This document shows positions 52,501-59,153 of a stretch of 64,000 nucleotides of DNA, piece after piece (within the stretch, counting starts at the first letter, position 1; each line of letters opens with the position of its first letter). This stretch comes from a virus, in IMG/VR virus record IMGVR_UViG_3300009130_001695, positions 1-64,000 of that record; one strand, 5' to 3'. Below the pieces are notes generated by a model. That model did not search any database. It worked only from the letters and a program-made list of their open reading frames with translations, and was not told the origin of the DNA. A program made the translations under genes and the position numbers.

Positions 52501-54262
52501 CGGATATATTCCTTTGCGCGATGGAGATCCCTCATATGCACCAGTAACTCCTCCATATTTTTATGGAAAAGCAAAAGTTCGACTTATGTTTACTGCTTCT
52601 GCCGAAGACGCCCAAACTGCTGGTGGTGGTCTTGGATTTCGATGGGCTGAAGTAATGAATCGTATGACGATGAGTTTTAAGAGCGTTGATGATCCGCGTC
52701 GGGGTGCATGGACCAAATTTGATGAACCCAATCAGACAGATGAATATCGTTTCGGGTATAGTAACTTTTCTTACCACTCCATGATGGATGTAACAGCCTC
52801 TCTAAATATAAAAGGTATTTTATCACCAGATCCCTCCAACATGTCCTTGGATCGTTGGGTGATTTCACCTTACATGGAAACCCCAGTTTTAGACTTCTCC
52901 AGCTCTCAAGCCCCAGAATATGGCTATGGTCGCGGGATGTGGAGTGGTTATGGGGAAGTTCCACAAAATCATAAAGGTATTTTCTTTGGAGTAGAACGTA
53001 CCCCAAATTTATTTATTGGCACGTATTCCAGTTCACTCCCTGCTGGTAATGGCCTCGTCATACCTAATCAAGAAAGATTTGGGGATATGACCGAGTGGTT
53101 CCGTGGCGCATCTCGGAGCAGGCAAATTGTGGGAGCGACTAATGCGGAAGAAGCTCTTTCCTACTCACTCCAGCGCAAAGTTGGTCAATTGGCCGACAGC
53201 AAGATGATTTCGGAAGCTATCGTGGCAATTCCATTCAGCACCCGCCGCGTATATGCAAATTCAGGAATGTCTAAAACAGTTCATAGGCCAATTATGGGCA
53301 AATATTTCTTTTCGCTTGGAGGAAGCGGTAAATCGGCATCCCGCGATCTTTTCAATAATATGAAAACCAACAAATTAAATACTGGTTTTTCGATTCCTGG
53401 TCCTGGCCCACAACAAGTATCTGAATTAGAAACTTGGGGTGTCGATGCCCCAGTAAGGGATACTTCTGTCTCCATGTTGGCCTTAAATATGGAAAAATAT
53501 ATTTTACCCCCTGAGTTAGATTTTAACAAGTATAGTGACATCGAGCCATTTGTGATGTATATGATAGAATTCGAACACGAATTAGATCGCGATGATCTCA
53601 AGGACATTTGGCAAGGAGTAATGCCAAAAATTGCTATGACTCCCGAACTAGACTCTCAGGGTATTTCACATGAAATGAAGAATTATGAATTTTTTGGTGG
53701 CAGACCACTTCCTGCACAAAATGAAATTCGGTGGATGGTATTTAAAATTAAAAAACGAGCCGCCATTAATTATTGGGCCGCCACCAAAGACGGAACAGAC
53801 GACTCTCAGTTTATTAGAACACCAGCGGGTTTGGCTTCTGTATTAAACCCACGATCCAATAGTTTTGTAAATCCACTTGGATATGATTACAGCTACAATT
53901 GGCCATATGATAACTTTTCACTTGTGGAATTAGCTCAAGTAGAAGTAGGAAATAATTTTGGAAGAAAACCACCACCCCCACCAGGACCAACCACGACAGT
54001 TACCCCTGCTCACCCACTTGCAACAGAGGCGGCAGCTGGTAATGTATCCGCAGCACCACCACTACCACCAGTGACAACAGCTGTCCCCGGCGCACCAGGA
54101 GGTTCTTTCACTGCCGCGAATGCTGCTCAAAGAGCTGCTAACAGAGCCGCTGCTTCTAGTCAATTACAAGGAGCATCACCTGCTGGACGAACGACCAGCA
54201 CCTCACGAACCACAGCTCCTGCAAATCGGAGCCCGACCGGAGGAGGATTTAGCACAGAATGA
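43541..54262 (+). CDS. Giant tail/baseplate protein with two LamG-like domains
   Basis: A 3573-residue, 10.7-kb gene. Residues ~180-366 form a LamG/concanavalin-like domain (TSVEFWLRKPSF, SWNHFALTFANTGSQMVGRLY, LDEFRFWKSRKTDKEIS). A second lies at ~1443-1633 (GSFSMGVWFKSPSL, AWHFAVIGWNGTDEIFLDM, LDEVSFWDKGLSAAE, VSWWRMGDD). Residues ~580-630 have NNLIHVYKTKGTMKSFRNLIRCFGVD, reminiscent of P2 gpI-type tail proteins. The C-terminal ~95 residues are a Pro/Thr/Ala-rich tail that carries a 22-residue motif shared with the protein at 55320. LamG domains often bind sugars, so receptor or capsule contact is plausible. ATGA overlap with the next gene. Confidence 0.8.
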   Translation: MSNIKDLFNGKKSERVLENATQRSVGTSVESADYLKENVKQKQRFIPHVDFSSASNFAIYGSAEKYYEDSYNYILNEYPYDGSFKEKVNWSLSGTYLDRYIFESEYPRTTGYVNMGQSYGFDSQKTLGYDASTKDEWIYFKGNNTNSAQNTNINPNLSVQFDNLNVYNTASSGLYNVELEGSGGTSVEFWLRKPSFNSSNESRRQVVVDIWNSGTFGTAGYGRFRVEISGTDSNVVNPNFHIELLSGSAGFSSGVASGLSPTIVLSGSTLTGSWNHFALTFANTGSQMVGRLYTNGLLSYTHVAGTSMGTVTGSMLGQIGSLVSTVSGSGALKRGYAKLSASLDEFRFWKSRKTDKEISQYWFSQVGGGTNTDITLATSASTKYSYENPVDLGVYYKFNEGIINTSSINSQDALVLDYAGRVTNGRWEGYSLTSRNTGSAIMSASAASYEFEDPILYSSHPLVSASLDDKRNLGKLYDVENNSSMFGSLPRWITDDDENNSNSALKNLTQIMSSYFDTLYLQTQAVSSLKDKTYISGTNKPFPFSNRFIDSSGFLTTEIFTKASDLEYLDARNDKKLFTEKVDELKNLIYQNVYNNLIHVYKTKGTMKSFRNLIRCFGVDSELINVRLYGDQVTHKLLDNYDNAVVRKKYANFHTEYNMDAVVYQQTASSNSYSRGYISSSAEVQHRGNTYELETFFPPDYKQGTGYYFNSQFTTASLFGCHTSGAAGSTAWGAPDYGQFQVQTVRPDIRRSAAYFQLTCSNDGLGPFPQLTSSVFQDVYEGSRWNLAVRVKPKKYPFAAGVTGSSVGQYDLEFSGYNYILDILNNSFLVTASVSATNAQRFLKSNKRFFVGAHRTNTTGTILQKSNVKSTSLRVWMDYLPSGTLVAHAKDTTNFGTQNPYRDAYLNEESAVLGSKNVKAIPQLETLVMNWDFATVTGSDAAGNFTVQDVSIASSGSNDYSSRWGWLGPIGQYQHTGKGYGFLTNSTSSIDRRYVNTLIQQPPEVVNSSDMISLIDADRNRVFSKDSRPEQYFFAFEKSMYNIISKEIIDIFGTIVDFNNLIGQPVNRYRAEYKDMQKLRQLYFERVQNNVDLDKFVEYFKWLDSSLSVMLQQLVPGSARFSENLRTMVESHVLERNKYQSKFPTLEMKQSDPEAGVFGINEMLYSGKYGTAPIPTTATGSNCEWWLERANRNNTNITSGDASVNAQRNIVRLANDFRSGSGPTLAVSRNSTATTTTYEGQAYAIRNFTKIYRLDVDEQPVIHGGSNFAKNKTVEYTHEALKFGSSEYLVISASSIPSDKGCDDVIIPNSKLKLEAKVINTGDPFGYTSGKSDIFAPFSLYSSSVTTGYVADVATNFRSKTEINNYHDDIYGDDKGIPAQGPFTERHVGGRQHRHLNINTSSATTTLTRPEAWNLEFNSFIDAKSIVFETGSSPNTADRLRITSDDGLNSLPFGSGSFSMGVWFKSPSLDPVGYQKVLLARRSNFVAGYDFGLEMTNPGGTLQFVMRQNSGVYAYATSLVDYNDDAWHFAVIGWNGTDEIFLDMDGGDERRTTTATTRSGSAYGEVLTIGAYSSTTANRGWSGNLDEVSFWDKGLSAAECVALYNSGCPTDLQCSTTSTPGLVSWWRMGDDPNDSTDSSDAAARVYDVVGGYNATPVECEASDIVESTPVGCTRSISCSNLVLSPRTAHQPRATMIRDAYAKRPLNIANLKWGTSSAVAGNYRFGYQILQTSGRSLNNRFFIANGGFSPTSSDTGIFSGAIDYALPRFDLTGTNKSIFVERFNAPGGPEVSSRGCLDVNAEEFSVYNELNYRNLMVREALDSWLTEHCGQFGISPTGSVGDGTNPSQHMTNPMSYEGVVAAYHKVNRNPRETCLVKSGYDRQVNWLKLNGEITFDRTTAIISKPGGASTGWNAGAVGGEKIPRNGYLSFQVTTISDDQLIGLNSNPPAGASYGDMDYALHISATGPGNVYVYQNGNNPHISAGFAAVGNVFRILRENETVYYQKSTDSGKNFITFYTSLVKSTADLYPDITLYDAGAGVANVKISNPQYDNWFVQHNIPQSSLQYAWINNSYNSNLKQPLGYTYGCHDAGGVVPFSVPSGTTSMTQSTVQFLTQSLWKPYTTPFYVNFAQYSFFSPDRTFANYYRTQLTESNNTISPGSQFYTDGVIAPTINAYFNNVNGPYGYPSWKQLRAGETPVPRFHKRSNILSVGSNPGVITLPNGSGTNKPATYFDPQPDPNNITNYTEPPVTFKFRPLISELTNVQLQHSFGNNLCLWTQRGLPFNNPTQSIGEYLGGLNNKTDAQIYNKLIESDDYNTDFQSLTYAEVSYPRSANTGLGSTRSRTRYAETASVINVYSPSFPPTASLSIGHNGIDRGPNVRRTFWKKSYYERNRYLPQFAPAAASPGYPSFQTTISNSCGNYDGMARSVWPFGAEPIVYNPPSVNEAHEAVTVSSLSGASSFALNNGLDTGELNSINTARIGGMLGGLSGSIYPSSWLHELYINPSASAFYYWLPSIGDAILYSQAPNNTLWTKWGPWNATSAFYIQQILSSVNKGMKWRTNIDAGKDPWYDSYEAYAENIRGLSQTRTILPEFKISDNMEYYVNTAGNDFRAQNDKFLSLDGGNVTSSALTHTSPGNLRGFDENFFKEYSFSDFQKYFGTFAADYKLNKIAINCTAVKKLLPYKGFYPADRSTQLVSLFSGALGPHLGGGALSASNSDPEPTARVQSGSDQLAMQSLLQPFFAPGILYNTIKSGIAVDWGVFTGSTIAVEVDLYPGFEYNVRNPDTRFPFKSLLDPLQYVPHYQSDGTHRLLHNAPSYYVSQPNREPMRFPYAEFSPSHPEESVTDLYSSAMHNYLAEIPNFFLRNSELQAIESRPAGDIQVEAGKIYVMDAYIEKTNNAPNDELIMVQDYFNGYVSSSFPFFASSSYPTHTKNPLNPNTFGSEFLEIGTVWGPRGAGVTGSYNGKYFGPGWNANRGTYAASSSAWQAGYIPLRDGDPSYAPVTPPYFYGKAKVRLMFTASAEDAQTAGGGLGFRWAEVMNRMTMSFKSVDDPRRGAWTKFDEPNQTDEYRFGYSNFSYHSMMDVTASLNIKGILSPDPSNMSLDRWVISPYMETPVLDFSSSQAPEYGYGRGMWSGYGEVPQNHKGIFFGVERTPNLFIGTYSSSLPAGNGLVIPNQERFGDMTEWFRGASRSRQIVGATNAEEALSYSLQRKVGQLADSKMISEAIVAIPFSTRRVYANSGMSKTVHRPIMGKYFFSLGGSGKSASRDLFNNMKTNKLNTGFSIPGPGPQQVSELETWGVDAPVRDTSVSMLALNMEKYILPPELDFNKYSDIEPFVMYMIEFEHELDRDDLKDIWQGVMPKIAMTPELDSQGISHEMKNYEFFGGRPLPAQNEIRWMVFKIKKRAAINYWAATKDGTDDSQFIRTPAGLASVLNPRSNSFVNPLGYDYSYNWPYDNFSLVELAQVEVGNNFGRKPPPPPGPTTTVTPAHPLATEAAAGNVSAAPPLPPVTTAVPGAPGGSFTAANAAQRAANRAAASSQLQGASPAGRTTSTSRTTAPANRSPTGGGFSTE
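54065..54130 (+). repeat. Tail-motif copy 1 (22 codons)
   Basis: Residues 3509-3530 of the 3573-residue protein: PPVTTAVPGA-PGGS-FTAANAAQ. It matches 20 of 22 residues of the motif at 58875-58940, though 10 codons differ silently. Lies in a Pro/Ala/Thr-rich flexible tail. Confidence 0.85.
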
Positions 54263-55320
54263 AATTTTTTAACAAACAAGAACAGGTCATCGATATACAG
54301 CTAACACAGTATGGCAAATACTTGCTTTCCAATGGCAAATTTAAGCCAGTTTATTACGCTTTTTTCGACGATGGTATCTTATATGACCCCAAGTATGGTT
54401 TCGGTCCCCAAGATCAAAAAGATATACAAAATCGCATAAAATCTGACACCCCTCAATTAGAGGGACAATATAACTTCCGAGGCGTTGAGTCACAGGTTCG
54501 AAAAGCCAATACTTTAATTCAATCCGATGCCGAGTGGCAAAAGAAGTATTTTGAAGATCTTTCAATCCGCCCACCCGACACAACTTCAGATACTCAATAT
54601 GCCCTTCAAAATATGATCGGATCATCTGACTTAAATTCTGAATATGTCCCAGCGTGGAACATTCAATTTTTAATTGGGCAAGTGAGTAGTTCAAAGAACA
54701 CTACTTCTTGGACAAAAGAGCAGTCGGGAAGTGCGATTAACACTCCGCAAATAACAACAATGGATGTAGTATATAAGACAGCCATTAAACAATTAACAGA
54801 TGCCAGTGAAATTGCTGAAAGTGCTGATTCCGACATTTATGGTAATGAATATATTGATGTTTTTACGGACGACGATGGTGGAATACTTTTGGACATTAGT
54901 GAGGCGAACATAAATTTTGAAAAAGAAGGTTATGAAATTGAAGTTTATGAAGTTAGTGAAGAAAGTGTTTGCCAGGGTCGAGGAGGGATAAGGGAAATTT
55001 TAAACCCTCTTTATTTTATAAAATACCCGGATCAAATTAAAGACGGCATTTTGTTAGATAATTTATCGCCCATAGATGAATTAAATATTCCTGGTCTTTC
55101 TGATTATGAATTGGACTCACGCTATGTGGAATATTTTTTAGAAATTGATGTGGATAACGAAATTGATAAAGAAATTCTTTGTGATAAAGCGCCCGTAAAA
55201 TCCTTGGGGATTTATTCCACCAGATTTTTGGATTGCCAAGATACAGACAAACAGAAAGAAATTGAAGCTCGTAATATTTATAGTACAGACATTACGGAAG
55301 AAGATCTTAAGGACTGTTAA
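54259..55320 (+). CDS. Virion structural protein with QLTQYGKYLL module
   Basis: A 353-residue protein. Starts MKFFNKQEQVIDIQLTQYGK-YLLSNGKFKPVYYAFFDDGI, a phage structural N-terminal module (LTxxGxxxL-x-G-F...DD-I) also seen in the gene at 61975. The middle is acidic (IAESADSDIYGNEYIDVFTDDDGGILLD). The C-terminus has SLGIYSTRFLDC and an EEDLKDC end. Function unknown; a baseplate or neck component is likely from place. The 5' end overlaps the giant LamG gene and the 3' end overlaps the next by a single base. Confidence 0.72.
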   Translation: MKFFNKQEQVIDIQLTQYGKYLLSNGKFKPVYYAFFDDGILYDPKYGFGPQDQKDIQNRIKSDTPQLEGQYNFRGVESQVRKANTLIQSDAEWQKKYFEDLSIRPPDTTSDTQYALQNMIGSSDLNSEYVPAWNIQFLIGQVSSSKNTTSWTKEQSGSAINTPQITTMDVVYKTAIKQLTDASEIAESADSDIYGNEYIDVFTDDDGGILLDISEANINFEKEGYEIEVYEVSEESVCQGRGGIREILNPLYFIKYPDQIKDGILLDNLSPIDELNIPGLSDYELDSRYVEYFLEIDVDNEIDKEILCDKAPVKSLGIYSTRFLDCQDTDKQKEIEARNIYSTDITEEDLKDC

Positions 55321-58300
55321 TGACAAGCTATGCTATAAACCCATCTCAAACCGTTGGCGAATTCCTGCCAACTGTTTATATTAGTAAAATTACTTTACGC
55401 AGTGATGCCGGATATACAAAGAACGAGATAAATCCCCATATCGATTATCCCGGTGAAGGCAATATAACGAGGGGAGATGGCAGTCTTCAGGTTGAAGTTG
55501 CTTTAACTCTTAAAGACGTTTTAGGTGCTGGTGGAACATCACAATGGTTTGCGGCAGGCGCACTCCCAAATGGGAGAAGTTTAAAAGATTATATAAAAGT
55601 TAATGTGGTGCAGGCTTATACAGGTGACTCAGTTCGTTTGTGGTCACACAAAATGGGTTCAAACGATCTAACTTATGATCCCTCTGGTGAATTATCACCC
55701 GGCGCAGGCACCTCTTTTATCTCTCTGTCGCTTGAGGAGTTCGGTGATGAAAAAGATTTAGAGCGTTATATTACTGAGTTTGACAAAAACGGCAATTCTA
55801 TTAAAAATATAAGCCACAGCATTTTATCTTCGGACCCCCGCTGGAAGCCAGGTTCCGCAGGACAATCGACGGATTTACCGAGTGACCCTGTAGATCTTGC
55901 ATATTTTGTATGGACCAGTCTTAATTTGGATCTTCTAGCCGAGGACTTTCAATTTAATAATGATAATGTTCTTCGCCCCACTTCGGGAACATGGGGTTCA
56001 CCACTTGCAAGTAAAATTAATTCTGATGTGGTTTATCGTAACCAGAAAATGGTGACAGAGGGGTATGTATTTTTTGAAGCCACCCGTACCCCTGGAGGAT
56101 TGGTTAAAACTGATACATTATGGACTGGAGCAGTTCATTATCATAACGGAACCTCTGGTGATTATGAAGGATTTATGGGAGGAAAAACTCACGATCCAAA
56201 TACCAATCAACCTTATTTGTTGAGAGTCACAGTACCTAATCAAAAAATAGAAGATTTCCGTGTCGTTGCTCGTCTTGATAAACTAGAATTAAATTTCTCG
56301 GTTTTGCAAAACGAGATTTACCAAGCTCTTACCAAAAGCCGCCGAACAATTATGGATGATAAGATGAGATTTTCTTATTTTACAGACATCAACCTCTCTC
56401 GGGATCAAAACAACAATTGTCGTTTTATGTTTGGGCTAGATTTAAGAAAAATAGTTCGTGAAAACACTCCCTACTCTAATTTATTTGCGGTGCCTGCACA
56501 AGACAATCCAGCATGGTTTCAAGAGGTGATGCGAAAAGTTCGGATTCTTTCCCTGAAAGTTTACCGTAAAAGAATACAGGGTAGTTCCGAAACCGGCACC
56601 ACTCCCTATTATTTTTCCAACAATCACCTGTTTGAACCTACTCGCCAATTAAGGAAATTTGATAATGCTCTCGCCCGCAATATGCGAGACATCGGAACTC
56701 CTGATGAGCCTAAATATCTCTCTTATGATTCTGCTGATGAATTGATTATCGATGCAGGAGAGGATCAAAATCTTCAATTTATTGGAGACGGAGCTGCATC
56801 AGCAGACGGTTTGTCCACTATGACACGGTTACAAAATATCTACAATAATAACGCAGTCGGCATCCATTATTACACCGCCACCGATGGAGGTATGTCGTCA
56901 AAGTCAGATGGTTATTATCAATACCGGGTTGAACTAAAAATAGAAGATGGTGTGGTTGAATTTTTAATTGAAAAGAGAGCCGAACTTTTATTGCAGCTAG
57001 AAAAGTTAAAAGAATATTATAATGCTGGCACAAAATCCAGCGCACGATTCGGATCAGGAGCAATACAAGAAGCGACATTTGATCCCACAACTAACCGCTT
57101 TACTCAAGTTTTCCAAAATTCTGCGGCAGGTAACTCATGGCCATCAGAAGCAGCTTTTAAATATGTAGAAATACTAAAGATTTTTACTCACCTAACAAGA
57201 TCGGAAAGGGCAACAATTATGATTGCTTTAAAGAACTATATGCGACCTTCTTCCGGTAATCCTCAAGGTTGCTTGGCTGTAATTAATTTATACGATAATC
57301 TTATCACATTTATTAATAGTGCTATAGGGGTCCAAAAAGAGCGTTCGGTATCAATCCCCAAAGATGCCGAGGCCAAGAATGCAACAGGCAATTCTCCCAA
57401 TACATTTGAAACAGACGTTGGAACATCTGGTAAGCCCTCATCAAATAATTTTGTGATTGAACATACTTTTTCGGATTATTATGATGCGAATTTGTCCCTA
57501 AATACGGGATATGATTTTCTTGGAGCAGCGTATAATAATATCCCTAGAATACAAGCATCACCAGGCTTACGAATCATATCTGATGAACAATGGCAAGCAT
57601 CTATTGTTCCAAAAGAGTTGACAAAACTTTTTAATAGTCCAACAAGTCGTATTGATATACCCTCCTTCCTTGCCACTGGACCCGCGTTTGATAATACATT
57701 ACAACTAACAGATTTTTCTTATTTAACACCAGCAGTGGTTTATAGTGGGCAGGGAGTCAGTCTTCCTTTGATTGGGCAAAATACAGAGGCTTCTCCAAAT
57801 ATTAATAATCAAAATTTTATAAATACAGCTACCACCAATCTTACATTTCTGTCTAATCATATAATGAACACTAACACGCTTCAGGAAAAGGTGGCGGATT
57901 TTCTTTCATATAATTATAATTTAACTGCCACCCCTGTTCCCAACCCAACAACGACAATCCACCCACCAGGATCTGTGGACAGTAATGGCCCTTCAGCCAC
58001 ACCCCTACAAGAATACGTTTTAAGCATTAATGGTCAAACATCACAAAATCAAGCAGCTTTTGGCGTATTCTGGAACTTGATTTCAAATGGTGTTGTAAGC
58101 GAAGGCTCTCGCGGCGGCGCAGGGCTGCCCGAAGGTTCAAATCAAAAAGCAATGGAATATTACAATCCCCAATCCCCAGAAGGTTTTTATGGCGCTTTAG
58201 ACGCTTCAGTCTCACCACAAGTAACTGATAGGACTGCTCTGATGAAGGAAAAACTTGATAGATTACCTAACCCAGTCAAAGCTCTGATTCGTTTTAGTTA

Positions 58301-59153
58301 TGAAAACTATTCATTAACACAGGGGACAACTTTTGGCGAGGGCGCTCTTAAGACAGAAATCGACACTTTTTTACAAAGCGAACCTTTTATAAGCCCCACT
58401 TTAAGTTCAAAGGCTAGGATTTTGTTTGAAACGATTGGTCAAATTCAATATTTAGATGGTTATGGAGAAACCGAATATTCTCTAAGCGGCGAGGATATTA
58501 CAGAAACTTCTCTTGCGATGCCTATTTGGAAAACTCTTGACCGATTGGCGTATAATAGAATTGGTAGCGGCGGATCTCGTAAAGCCCTTTTATGCCGTAT
58601 AATTCCCTGGACCAATGGCATTTTTAAAATTAATCGACCCCCATCTAATGATTTGCCAACTTATGAAAAGTTCTTTGTATTAAATGCGGGAAGCGCACCA
58701 CTGGCCGAATCACATACCGGTTTGGAACCTTCCGAGCAAATCACCCCTCCTTCCCCCCCTGATAACAGTGAGGAAACTTCTACATATTTTCCCACTTATT
58801 CAGTGAACACCAATTGGATGGCCGAAGATATAACTGGTGGTGGTTTGACTACAGCACCACCAGAATCCCAACCACCACCAGTGACCACTGCGGTTCCCGG
58901 CGCTACGGGTGGAGCCTTTACTGCGGCCAATGCTGCTCAAATGCAACAAAATATACAGAATACAGTGGCTGCTGCAAATGCCGCTGGTGATAATTCAAGC
59001 GGCGCACCAACCGCGCCAACGCTTCCGGGAGCAGCTGGCAGCACATTTGCTCCAGCTAGCGGACAACAATCATCTGGTCAACAATCAAACGCACCTGCAC
59101 CCAATCCATTATCAGGATTAGGAACAGGAGGAGGAGGAAGTTATGGCACTTGA
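55320..59153 (+). CDS. Large virion protein (1277 residues) with Pro/Ala-rich tail
   Basis: Starts MTSYAINPSQTVGEFLPTVYISKITL; the N-terminal half is beta-rich (GSLQVEVALTLKDVLGAGG), the middle has LRVTVPNQKIEDFRVVARLDKLELNFSVLQNEIY and a helical NIYNNNAVGIHYY/EFLIEKRAELLLQLEKLKEYYNAG segment. The last ~100 residues are flexible (Pro/Ala/Gly/Gln), with the shared PPVTTAVPGA...FTAANAAQ motif at 1186-1207 and a weaker LPGAAGSTFAP copy. The start overlaps the previous stop and the 3' end overlaps the next gene by 11 bases. No family recognised. Confidence 0.7.
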   Translation: MTSYAINPSQTVGEFLPTVYISKITLRSDAGYTKNEINPHIDYPGEGNITRGDGSLQVEVALTLKDVLGAGGTSQWFAAGALPNGRSLKDYIKVNVVQAYTGDSVRLWSHKMGSNDLTYDPSGELSPGAGTSFISLSLEEFGDEKDLERYITEFDKNGNSIKNISHSILSSDPRWKPGSAGQSTDLPSDPVDLAYFVWTSLNLDLLAEDFQFNNDNVLRPTSGTWGSPLASKINSDVVYRNQKMVTEGYVFFEATRTPGGLVKTDTLWTGAVHYHNGTSGDYEGFMGGKTHDPNTNQPYLLRVTVPNQKIEDFRVVARLDKLELNFSVLQNEIYQALTKSRRTIMDDKMRFSYFTDINLSRDQNNNCRFMFGLDLRKIVRENTPYSNLFAVPAQDNPAWFQEVMRKVRILSLKVYRKRIQGSSETGTTPYYFSNNHLFEPTRQLRKFDNALARNMRDIGTPDEPKYLSYDSADELIIDAGEDQNLQFIGDGAASADGLSTMTRLQNIYNNNAVGIHYYTATDGGMSSKSDGYYQYRVELKIEDGVVEFLIEKRAELLLQLEKLKEYYNAGTKSSARFGSGAIQEATFDPTTNRFTQVFQNSAAGNSWPSEAAFKYVEILKIFTHLTRSERATIMIALKNYMRPSSGNPQGCLAVINLYDNLITFINSAIGVQKERSVSIPKDAEAKNATGNSPNTFETDVGTSGKPSSNNFVIEHTFSDYYDANLSLNTGYDFLGAAYNNIPRIQASPGLRIISDEQWQASIVPKELTKLFNSPTSRIDIPSFLATGPAFDNTLQLTDFSYLTPAVVYSGQGVSLPLIGQNTEASPNINNQNFINTATTNLTFLSNHIMNTNTLQEKVADFLSYNYNLTATPVPNPTTTIHPPGSVDSNGPSATPLQEYVLSINGQTSQNQAAFGVFWNLISNGVVSEGSRGGAGLPEGSNQKAMEYYNPQSPEGFYGALDASVSPQVTDRTALMKEKLDRLPNPVKALIRFSYENYSLTQGTTFGEGALKTEIDTFLQSEPFISPTLSSKARILFETIGQIQYLDGYGETEYSLSGEDITETSLAMPIWKTLDRLAYNRIGSGGSRKALLCRIIPWTNGIFKINRPPSNDLPTYEKFFVLNAGSAPLAESHTGLEPSEQITPPSPPDNSEETSTYFPTYSVNTNWMAEDITGGGLTTAPPESQPPPVTTAVPGATGGAFTAANAAQMQQNIQNTVAAANAAGDNSSGAPTAPTLPGAAGSTFAPASGQQSSGQQSNAPAPNPLSGLGTGGGGSYGT
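58875..58940 (+). repeat. Tail-motif copy 2 (22 codons)
   Basis: Residues 1186-1207 of the 1277-residue protein: PPVTTAVPGA-TGGA-FTAANAAQ, the partner of 54065-54130. Two substitutions (Pro to Thr, Ser to Ala) against ten silent changes suggests selection on the protein sequence. Confidence 0.85.

Noticed and set aside
53281-53607. Minus-strand reading frame of 108 codons, and similar ones within the giant structural genes
   Set aside because: No ribosome sites or domains; they mirror well-supported plus-strand coding sequence.
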